Program-made: the position numbers and the translations under genes
Part shown: positions 55,259 through 64,000 of the stretch, one piece after another
Position numbering within the stretch: position 1 is the stretch's first letter
How the letters are laid out: each line of letters starts with the position of its first letter
Source of the DNA: Cannabis sativa
Taxonomy: Eukaryota > Streptophyta > Magnoliopsida > Rosales > Cannabaceae
NCBI RefSeq assembly: GCF_029168945.1
Contig: NC_083603.1
Span: 32,709,396-32,773,395 of the forward strand
Length of the DNA stretch: 64,000 nucleotides
Direction: 5' to 3'
The notes under the pieces: generated by a model
What the model was told of the DNA's origin: nothing
Databases searched by the model: none
The model's input: the letters and a program-made list of their open reading frames with translations, nothing else

Positions 55259-56275
55259 CGGCCCTCCTTGAGCAGCAAGGAAGCGAATGTTTCCTTTGTG
55301 ATTCAAGCTCATTTTAATCATATTTAGTGATCTCTAATTGTTGGTAAGGTTTCTATATCTTTCTTCTATGTTTCTTTGAATTTTTGAAGAGAAATGATAG
55401 GTTGCATGCTTAGTTTTGAGTTGGTTGTTGCTGCTGTGATTATATGTTGTTTTAGAGGTTTAAGCATGTTGGATTAAGTGGAATGAAACTGTTTTGATGC
55501 ATGTTTGGTTGGTTTTAAATTAGTTTAGAGTTTTGGTTCAAAAGCTATGGTTTTTCAAAGTGAAAATGTGAAATTTGTTGCTGTAGAGATTGTTTGTGCT
55601 TGAGTTCATTTTCTGCAGTTTTTATATGCATGATTGAGTAGATTTAAGCTAGTTTTGATGCTTGTAGGTGAGCTTTAGCCAAGTTTGAGTTTTGAACTCA
55701 AAGCTTGGAGCTCACATGGCATTTTTCGTATCTGTGGTTTCTGGATTGTTTTGATGCTTTAGAAATGTTCTTTGGGGTATTTAGAACAGGTCTGGAAAGT
55801 TTGGTATGAATTGGATTTAATTTGAATGAGTTATGGATTTTTGCATGTTTCCTACGAGGAACTGGAATTCCGGATGGGGTTCAGGAATTCCCAGAACCGG
55901 AATTCCGGTTGCAGAACCGGTCTGCCAGTTGGGGGTTTTTTAGGAACCCTAGTTTTTCTCGTTTTTATGTGGTTTAGGGTATTGCCATGCTTTTAACGAT
56001 AGGGAAACTTTTAGTTTCTAGTTTAAGTCCCCGTGAAGTGATTTAGCGTATCACTTATCAGTGTTGTGATTGTTATGGTTTAGGAGCCTGTAAACCGCCG
56101 TGCAGTTCGTTCCACTCAGATTGACCGGCACACCTGAATTCGGAATTGAGGTAAGATTAGTATAACAGTATGCATATGTATTACATGTTTAGCGTGCATG
56201 TTAGGAAGCCTGTTAGATTACATTAGATATGTATGTTGGCTTCGTACCATCCGACCATATCACATCGGTTAGGCT

Positions 56276-56456
56276 AGAGTATGACTAGCAGCTGGAGTAT
56301 GACCAGTGTACCGAGTATAGGCTGATTCTAGGGTTGGTGGTACTGTACTATTTGACCGTATCACATCTGTTAGGCTAGAGTATGACTAGCAGCTAGAGTA
56401 TGACCAGTGAACCGAGTATAGGCTGATACTGTAACACATCGGTAGAGCTAGAGTAT
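56276..56456 (+). repeat. 101-bp tandem repeat in middle Tekay LTR
   Basis: Same array as 51380-51576, with two units and a partial third, ending at the breakpoint to copia element V. Confidence 0.8.
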
Positions 56457-58025
56457 GACCAATTTAGAATGAAAAATTCTAAATATAAATTTTAATTTAA
56501 TATTTATAAATTTTACTTAGATGAATCATTTCCATCTTAGTAATAATTTCCAATAAATATTTAGAAAAATATTCAATTTAAGTTGTTACAAAATTAATAT
56601 AAATTAATTTACAACTCAAATTTAATTTTCTATAAATATATATTGCATTTCGAAAAATTAAAGTATTTAAGAATACAATTTTCGAAAATGCATGTTAAAA
56701 TAAAAAATTAATCCTGGAAAAATTATTCTAATTTAATGTTGGCCCAAAATTAATTAATAAAATTAATTTACAACAAAAAATATAATTTTCCTATTTAATT
56801 AAAATATATAAGAAAAATTTCAAAAATTTAAGTATGATGATGAAAATCAACTTAAATATTAATTTTCTATTTAATTAAATACACTAGAAAAATACTTCAA
56901 GCAAAAATATCATCTATCTAGATTTTCCTTTGACTAATTAATTCAATTTCTAATAATATACTTTAATTCAATTTATTTTAAATTAATCAATAAATGAAAA
57001 AATCATTGATTTAAGTTGATCCAAGAATTAATTAAAATAAATAATTAATTTACAACTTAATCTATTTTTCAAGATAAAATTCGAAATTCTAGCATTTAAG
57101 AAATGCAATTTCGAAAATTGATTAATAAAATAAAGAAAAAATATATTTTGAAAATTATTTAAATTTAGTTGAAAAATTAAATTTCAACTAAAAATAATTT
57201 TCTATTTAATTAAATGTCATGAAAAAGAAATATTTAAGTATGATGATAAAAATCAACTTAGATATTTAATTTTCAAATTAATTAAATGTATTAAATTCAA
57301 GAAATAAATAATTAAATGTAGAGAAGGCTTAATTATTAATTTCTAATTTAATACTAGGAAAAATATACTTAAAATAAATTGTACCAAAATTAATTATTTA
57401 AATAATTAATTTCACAATGTATAATATTTTCCTATTTAATATTAGAAATAATAAGTAGTCTAGAAATAACTATCTAGAAAATATCTTATTTGACTAAGTA
57501 TCTTTTCCACAAAATTTGAAAAAATATCTAATTTAAGTTGTATTAGAAAAAATCTAGAACTTAAATATTTTTCAAATTTAAATTTAATTAAATATCAAAA
57601 ATTAAGTTGTAACCACTTAATTTGAAAATATTCCATTTTAAGTTAATATTCGAAAAGATATTAACTTAAAAAATATCTAAAGAATCTTAATAACCAATGC
57701 CTAAAATTCCTCAACTTAATTTTGAAATTTTGAATTCAAAAGATATTCAGATTTAAGTTGGTTAGTTGTAGATAACTAAATATCAACTTAAATAAGAATA
57801 TTTAATGAAAAATTTAAATTAAGTTCGAGAAAGAATCTAGATGGTTATAATTCTATATTTAATTAAATACAAGAAAATACATATAGTTTAGCTTAGAATA
57901 AAAAATAATTCTTTAAACTATATTTTTCTTAAATTAATTTCAAAATAAATGAAATTAATTATGTTGCTAATCAATTTTAATTAGGTTAAACTAGTGTAAT
58001 TAACCTAGTACAGTCATTCAAATCA

Positions 58026-58130
58026 GGCAAATGGGCCTTCACAATTGGGGTGGTTTGTGTGAGGGGGTGCTGGGTTCAGTATGTCGTACCCACTTCTATG
58101 GCTCCCAACTCTCACACAAGGCCCAAAAGA
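58026..58130 (-). other. Conserved foldable leader block (copy V)
   Basis: Near-identical to the block in leader I (reverse complement), with all pairing segments intact. Confidence 0.6.
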
Positions 58131-58914
58131 GAGGAATTTAACCTTAATAAGAACAACTGTTATTAATTGAATAGGCCCAAAAACTAAATGAGCCTAAATA
58201 AATTCTATCAAAAACTATGATAATTTATTTTAGCAACATTAACCTATATGCATCTATAATAAAATTAAACACATAGGCTCACACAAGCACACTTTGGATG
58301 GGTCCTATCATGTTGCTAGGTCATACACAGATGAAAGAAGATTGTAAATATACCTGTTACAAATTATTATCTTGACCAAGGGAGCCATCAGATCATTAGA
58401 TCTGGCAAAAGGTAACCATGGCTATTTGCAATCAAGTAATAATAGGTTTTGAAAACTTACAAACAAGCTAAAACCACATACTCCTGCAACAAGGTTAGCT
58501 GGATAGTTGGATGTAGGATTTATTTAATTTTAAATTAAATAATTAATTTCGAAATATTATTAAAATGGATTTTCGAAAAAAAAAATTTTAAAAAAAATTT
58601 CGAAAATTAATTAAATATTTAAATTTAAAATTAAACCTACAATTTTGAAAAATTAGGTTTGAACCAACCTAAATATCATTTCAAACATTTGCTAACTACT
58701 TTTAAATTTTAAATATTATTTTATAAATAAAAATTAAATAAAAAATTAGAAAAGATAAATAAATATCTTTTTCAAATTTTAAATGTAATTTAAATAAATA
58801 AAATAACAAAATTTAAAAAATTAGCAAAATATCTTATATCTATTTAAAATTACATGATTATAAATATCTTATTTTAAATTTAAATATGGTCAAAATATCT
58901 AAAAAGATTTAATT

Positions 58915-59100
58915 AAAAAATCTTAAAAGATAAGATATTTTTAAAATACCTTAAAAGATAAGATATTTTTAAAATATTTTAAAAGATATTATAAATATCT
59001 TTAAAAGATATTATAAATATCTTAAAAGATAAGATATTTTTAAATATCTTAAAAGATATTATAAATATCTTAAAAGATATTATAAATATCTTAAAAAATC
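58915..59100. repeat. AAGATATT/AATATCTT array in leader V
   Basis: Short units such as TTAAAAGATATTATAAATAT repeated several times. Many are self-complementary. Leader I has a shorter version at about 5220-5400. Confidence 0.75.
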
Positions 59101-59362
59101 TGACCTTAAATTTAAAAAAAAAAATATAATCAAATTTAAAAATAAGATAGATTTTTAAGCAAAAAGATAAATACTAATTCTATTCAAATTCAAATTACAC
59201 TAATATCTTGAATTAAATTAAAAAAAAATTTAAATTAATTCAAAATGATAATTAGAATTGAATTAGGAATAGTAATAGTATATATACAAAACCATAAAAA
59301 AAATTGGAAGCTAATTCCATGAAAAAGTATGAAAAATTGAAGAAAAAAGGAAAAATTCGAAA

Positions 59363-59386
59363 CTGTACGGACAGTTCTGCGATCGT
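59363..59386 (-). other. Palindromic motif pair near primer site (element V)
   Basis: CTGTACGGACAG (59363-59374) and GCGATCGT (59379-59386). The second palindrome has lost one base of symmetry here. Confidence 0.48.
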
Positions 59387-59665
59387 AGGAAACTATCAAG
59401 ACAAATTTCCGATTTTGTCAAATCTTCAAAAAATCATAACTAATTCAAATAAAATCCAAATTGAGTTCTGTAAAAGGCTAACTTGCTTAATTTTTTCCAT
59501 ACTATCCAATAAAAATAATTCCAGAAACGAAATCACAACTATTTTTCACGAAAATTTCACAAACATCAATCAATCATCAAATAACACTCAATACAACATG
59601 ATACCATCCAAAGAAGATACAAACAATCGTTTTAAAGTCCAAATTTCTTGCAAGTAAATCAATTA

Positions 59666-59682
59666 CCATGGCTCTGAGGCCA
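59666..59682 (-). other. Primer binding site of copia element V
   Basis: Minus strand TGGCCTCAGAGCCATGG, identical to that of element I. Confidence 0.88.
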
Positions 59683-59684
59683 GT

Positions 59685-61573
59685 TGTTAGAAATTATTTT
59701 ACCAGGATCTTAGATCTACTCACAAGTATGTTTATTAACATCCTAAATATGAACTTTCTAAAACGATAAAATAAACACATAAAGTTTAAGAAACCTTACA
59801 TTGGGTGCAGCGGAATATAATGACTCCTTCCGTTCAGATATCTAGCCCTTGATTCCTTTCTGTAGCAGAGCATTATCAATATCTGAACCTGGATCTCTTT
59901 CTTTGAATCTTTGATGCTGAAACTCCTTTGCTGATGATCTTTCTTCACGATCTTCCTCACTATGATTGAGGTATCACTTGATGTGTGTGGGCACTACTCA
60001 TACACTAAGGATTTCGAAATTCTAAGGAAGAAGAGAGAGAGTGGTCAGCTAAAGATAGGGAGAGAGAAGGCTCAGTTTTTTCTGAATCAGAAGTGTAGAA
60101 ATTTTAGTGTAAATTTCCTGAAGCCTTCACTATCTATTTATAGCATTCCACTAGGGTTAGGTTTGAATTATTTGGCATTAAAATAATGAAAAAATCAGTT
60201 TAAATTTCCTACAAAAGTGGCTGGCCCTATACAAGTGGATTTGGGCCTCACTTTTTGCAATTTTGCAGTTTTATCTTTTCTGCATCTGATTTTCTCAAAA
60301 ACGCCAATTTTCTAATTCAACCATTTAAATGCCAATTCTAACTATTTAATAACTATAAATAATTATTAAATAATATTGTCATTTATCATATTTATTAATT
60401 GAACCATACAAAGTATCATAATTAACAAATATGCCCCTATAAACTCTTTCTTTACAATTTCGCCCTTACTTAGTGAAAAATTCACAAATAGACATAGTCT
60501 AATTTGAGAATTATAATTGATTAATCAAAACCAATTATATGAGTCTTACAAGCAATATTATCTCAACTAGTGGGGGGACCATGGGTCTATATAACCGAGC
60601 TTCCAATAAGTAGATCAAGAATTTAGCACTAAAATTCACTCACTTATTAATTCTTCGTTGAATCCACGCATAGAACTTAGAATTGCACTCTCAGTATATA
60701 GAATGCTCTATATGTTCCACCATATAGACACATCATTAGTTATCCATTGTTATAATCCTAATGTGATCAATGATCCTCTATATGAATGATCTACACTGTA
60801 AAGGGATCAAATTACCGTTACACCCTACAATGTATTTATTCCTTAAAACACTTGACCTCGTATAAATGATATTTCAGCTTATGTGAAATGAGTACTCCAC
60901 CATTTATGTTCGTTTGGTCAAGCTCGAAGGAGATCATCCTTTGCTTACTATTCGCCAGATAGAAGCTATAGATTCCATGTTTATGATAGCGCTCCCACTC
61001 AATTGCACTACCGTGTTCCCAAAAAGTACGTATCACCCTGACCAAAAGGTAGGCTTAACTAACAATTCAAGGAACACGAATAGCCTTTCAAGATTGAGCC
61101 TAATCATAACAGGATTAAGATCATTTGATCTAGGATCAACTAGGCGATATTGACTTGAATAGATTTTACGATAAGTTTAATTAAATCTAAGTCAAAGTTC
61201 AATATCGGTCCCTTCCGATGCATACTCCATGCATCCAACCTGAGCTTTACTTTAACCAATGCTCTGGAAAGAACATAGCACTTCTCCAAATGCAAGTAAA
61301 CTCTGTTGTAGATTATCATATCAGTAAAACCCTGTGTCTGATAAATCTAAGAAACTTTATTCACATAGTCATGTTTACTTTCCAATGTGTTGACAGCACA
61401 ATAAACAGGATCAAGTATGTGAAAAGGGTTTCAGATGAATTTATACATTATGTACATATAATCATGAAATAAATCATGTGAACCATGCAACATTAAATGT
61501 TATTTCTGATCTATATTAATAAGTAAATCTGATTATATTGAAATGAGTTTTATTTAGGGCATAAAACCCAACA
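59685..61573 (-). repeat. 5' LTR of copia element V
   Basis: 1889 bp, TGTTGGG...CTAACA on the minus strand, very close to LTRs B and C, so the same subfamily. Confidence 0.93.
60135..60142 (-). promoter_or_regulatory. TATA box of LTR V
   Basis: TATAAATA on the minus strand in the conserved copia context. Confidence 0.65.
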
Positions 61574-61863
61574 GATTGTACATGTCGGGGCGGTTAGACC
61601 TGGAGCGTATGATCCTCGGGACAGCAGTGCTTTTGACATTAGTCGCTAGGCGACAAGTATTTTGTATTAGACAGTAAACTTTTTGTAAAGCATTTTGTAA
61701 ATGGGATCCCAAAGTATTTTGTATGAATTATTTTAAAAGTTTAATTAAAAGGCAAAAATTTTAATTAATCACGATTTCCATAAACCTCGGTGATTAGCAT
61801 CGAGCTGCACAGTACGTTTAAAAATCACGTAATACGCCTATGCTAGTTAGGGTGTTAGAATTT
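61574..61863 (+). repeat. 3' end of Tekay LTR
   Basis: Follows copia LTR V directly and ends GGGTGTTAGA before the primer site. No other copy of this piece is in the window to compare; position and primer site define it. Confidence 0.72.
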
Positions 61864-61866
61864 GGT

Positions 61867-61884
61867 ATCAAAGCCGCCAGGCTG
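61867..61884 (+). other. Primer binding site of Tekay 2
   Basis: TGGTATCAAAGCCGCCAG, an initiator Met-type site with one or two changes. Confidence 0.75.
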
Positions 61885-62132
61885 TCTTGAAGATCGTGAG
61901 GACATGTACAATCATCATCAGCAGTTAGCTCGTTCTACGGTTCAGTAAGCTTTTATTACTTTAGTGGTTTATTTAATTATTATGAATACGAAAAGCTTGA
62001 TAGGAAGCATGTTGGTAGCAAGATAGTAGAATAGGCGCGTGTTTTTAATTTTCAAATTAAGCGGCATTAGTAAGCTCTTGTTGATCATGACTTGATGTCC
62101 CAACTCTTGGTTTCGCAGGCCGTTGAGACTAG
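61885..62132 (+). other. 5' untranslated region of Tekay 2
   Basis: No gene seen; ordinary leader between primer site and gag. Confidence 0.6.
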
Positions 62133-62474
62133 ATGGACGCCAGGCGGAACACCAGTAGTCAGGGCAACACGGTCGGGTCAAATCAGGGTCAAGGAGCTCA
62201 GTTTCCCTCGAATGTTAGGGGCCGTGGTAGAGGTCCCAGGGGCAGGGCCCGTGGTCAAGGTGATGATAACCCGCCACAGGCTGCTCAAGCCAATCAGGAA
62301 GCCCAAAATTGGGAAACTAGGTTTGCTGAAATGCAAGACAGAATAGAGGAGCAAGATAATGAGATTCAGAGATTGAGGCAGCAGGGTGCTCCTGCAGTGC
62401 CGGTGCCAGAAGCTCCTGTGGCACCTGCCCCTGTTGCTCAGGCCAAAATAGTGGTAGCAGGGAATAGAATGTAA
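62133..62474 (+). pseudogene. Tekay 2 gag N-terminus
   Basis: 113 codons from ATG (MDARRNTSSQGN) with an Arg/Gly-rich tract (RGRGRGPRGRARGQG), a short coiled coil (WETRFAEMQDRIEEQDNEIQ) and a Pro/Ala run. It ends at a TAA, and a frameshift separates it from the gag core. Both N-terminal features are common in Tekay gag. Confidence 0.8.
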
Positions 62475-62533
62475 CCCTTGTATGAAAGATCTGGAAGTAG
62501 GCACCTCCGGTTTTTCTGGGAGGTCCAGATTTC

Positions 62534-63223
62534 ATGAAAGCCGAACAGTGGCTAAAGGTGATTACGAAGATATTGAACTTTATGGGTGTCACCGGGAATG
62601 ACAGGGTGGTGTGTGCCACCTTTCATTTTCAAGAGGACGCCTTAGTCTGGTGGGACGTGGTGTCCAAGATTCACGATGTTATAACCATGACCTGGGAAAA
62701 GTTCCAGGAACTCTTCAACGTGAAATACTATAATGAGGCTGTTAGAAGTGCCAAAAGAAAAGAGTTTGCACACCTGATCCAGAAGGAAAATATGAGTGTG
62801 ATAGAGTACACTACCCAGTTTGACCTGTTGCCAAGGTTGGCCTCGGGAATCGTGCCAACCAACTTCAGTAAAAAGGAAAAGTATTTGGATGGATTAAATG
62901 TGAAGATCAAGCATGACCTTATGATCACTACAGACGACAAGACCACCTACGCTGAGATGGTGGAGAAAGCACTGCGAGCTGAGGGCGCAGTTGGATGTAT
63001 GTCAAAGTCAGTTAGGACTCCAGTGAGTGGCGGGACTCCTTCCCCTCCTGCATCAGGCTTCAGCAGGGGAGGTAGTGGTTCGGCCATGGACCAGAAGAGG
63101 AAAACATCCACTGCATCCGGTGGCTCGGGGCAGAACAAGAGGTTCCAGGGGAACCAGAGTAGAGGCAGTCGTCAGGGTGGTCCTGAGACCCGGTTTTCTT
63201 ACCCAGAGTGCCCGAGTTGTTAA
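62534..63223 (+). pseudogene. Tekay 2 gag core
   Basis: 229 codons: MKAEQWLKVITKILNFMGV, VVCATFHFQEDALVWWDVV, TWEKFQELFNVKYYNEAVR, EFAHLIQKENMSVIEYTTQF and KYLDGLNVKIKHDLM make a standard gag domain. The C-terminal part is Ser/Gly/Arg-rich. It stops with TAA at 63221 right after CPSC, the first pair of a zinc knuckle, and continues in the same frame. Confidence 0.9.
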
Positions 63224-64000
63224 AGGCACCATCTAAGTGAGTGTAGAGGTCAGGGATGCTTTCAGTGTGGCATGCCTGGACACTACAAGAGGGATTGTAC
63301 CCAGCTCAAATCTGAGGCACCAAGGGCTCCGGTGAGACCCACTCCAGCTAGGGTGTTCGCCATTACGCAGGCTGATGCAGAAGCCAGCCCTTCAGTGGTG
63401 ACAGGTCAGCCCTCAGTAAACAACTCCTTTTACTCAGTTTTGTTTGATTCTGGGGCCACACATTCTTATGTGGCAGCCACAATCTTTAGTATATTGGATA
63501 GACCGTATGATAGTTATGAATCAGGGTTTGGAACCCTATTACCTGGCGGAGAGTTAGTTATCTCCAAAAGGTGGATTAGGTCTATGCCGATCAGAATAGA
63601 CGGTAGAGAGTTAAGTGCTGACTTGATAGAAATGAACCTAGTAGATTTCGATATTATTTTAGGAATGGATTTCCTATCTAAATACTCAGCCAGTATTGAC
63701 TGCAAGAGGAAGATGGTGATCTTCCAACCGGAAAGTGAGGAACCATTTGTATTTGTTGGTTCGGTTCGAGGAACTCGTGTTCCGGTGATTTCGGCCATGT
63801 CAGCTAGGGAGTTACTGCATGGCAGTTGTTTTGGGTTTCTGGCCGTGGTGGTGGACACCACTCGGCCAGATACCATTCGGCCTGAGGACATCAAGGTGGT
63901 CAGGGAATTTCTAGATGTTTTTCCCGAAGAACTTCCAGGTTTACCACCTCAGCGGGAGATTGATTTTATTATAGATTTGGCACCCGGAGTGGAACCAGTT
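63224..64000 (+). pseudogene. Tekay 2 zinc knuckle, protease and RT start (partial)
   Basis: Open to the window end in the frame of gag core. CFQCGMPGHYKRDC (63260-63301) is a CCHC knuckle. The protease has VLFDSGATHSYV near 63442 and FDIILGMDFLSKY near 63650. Then [16 protein letters not shown] and [20 protein letters not shown] lead into RT. Only the preceding TAA breaks gag-pol here. From IDCKRK on it parallels Tekay 1. Confidence 0.9.

Larger units (their letters stand above)
54694..56460 (+). repeat. Middle Tekay LTR, first part
   Basis: Starts TGTAAAGACCGC after the purine tract and runs to GAGTATGACC, where minus-strand copia sequence begins. Its last about 290 bp is probably the piece at 61574-61863. 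Confidence 0.87.
56461..59665 (-). other. Leader of copia element V
   Basis: AT-rich and non-coding, parallel to leader I in reverse complement. It includes the conserved block (58026-58130), the palindromic pair (59363-59386) and, at 58915-59100, an array of AAAAGATATTATAAATATCTT units. A 117-codon frame near 59304 spans leader sequence shared with other copies and looks fortuitous. Confidence 0.78.
56461..61573 (-). mobile_element. Copia element V, 5' part only, minus strand
   Basis: LTR (59685-61573), primer site (59666-59682) and 3.2 kb of gag-less leader on the minus strand. Pol and 3' LTR are missing; the truncation point 56461 matches about 7780 of leader I. It lies between two parts of a Tekay LTR, so it inserted there and then lost its 3' part together with its left flank. 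Confidence 0.88.
61574..64000 (+). mobile_element. Tekay/Del chromovirus 2, 5' part (runs off window)
   Basis: End of an LTR (61574-61863), primer site, gag, zinc knuckle, protease and start of RT. From 63690 on it is nearly identical to Tekay 1 (51577-51900), so both belong to one family in one orientation. Confidence 0.88.

Noticed and set aside
59304..59657. A 117-codon frame in copia leader V (also about 4574-5026 antisense in leader I) as a possible leader peptide
   Set aside because: Low-complexity Lys/Asn/Ile-rich product that runs through primer-site-proximal non-coding sequence. Frames break in leader II.

Overview
This is a stretch of plant nuclear DNA, made almost entirely of nested LTR retrotransposons. 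I see no host gene, tRNA, rRNA or CRISPR array. Four lineages are recognisable: Ty1-copia (Angela/Tork-like pol, 1.85-1.9 kb LTRs, initiator-Met-type primer site), Ty3-gypsy TAT (dual RNase H plus an antisense extra ORF), Ty3-gypsy Athila (TGGCGCC primer site plus an ORF in the env position) and Ty3-gypsy Tekay/Del chromovirus (chromodomain). This mix, with the AT-rich copia leaders, points to heterochromatin of a eudicot. A Rosales/Cannabaceae-type genome is only a guess from the look of the repeats.

Layout. (1) 1-22077: minus-strand copia element II. Its left (3') LTR runs off the window start and is split by a 12.2-kb plus-strand copia composite (1088-13256) with a 5-bp target duplication, AGAAC. 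Inside the composite lie LTR A, a second element (LTR B, leader, decayed pol, LTR C) and a recombined LTR tail. (2) 22078-23253: fragments of copia and athila-like LTRs. (3) 23254-31635: TAT gypsy element inserted in a copia LTR fragment, with 5' LTR, broken gag-pol and the end of an antisense intron-containing ORF; its 3' end is lost. (4) 31636-49966: plus-strand copia element IV (5' LTR and leader only). Its leader is split by a complete 11.3-kb minus-strand Athila element III (34498-45787, target duplication ATCAT) and by a solo copia LTR (46042-47917, target duplication TAATT). (5) 49986-64000: two Tekay chromoviruses in the same orientation that seem to share a middle LTR. The first lost its gag by a microhomology deletion. 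The shared LTR is interrupted by a truncated minus-strand copia (56461-61573). The second Tekay has gag and protease and runs off the window end.

Almost every reading frame is broken. The Athila and TAT polyproteins are each one long frame carrying several stop codons and a few frameshifts, and many stops fit C-to-T change. The coding parts are standard (gag, protease, RT, RNase H, integrase). The more interesting signals are non-coding: a roughly 100-bp block that can fold, kept in four gag-less copia leaders; CCGCGG arrays shared by the Athila LTR promoter region and the interval upstream of its env-position ORF; and the intron-containing antisense ORF of the TAT element.

All lineage names come from motifs read by eye. 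LTR boundaries rest on TG...CA ends, adjacent primer sites or purine tracts, and, in three cases, matching target duplications.
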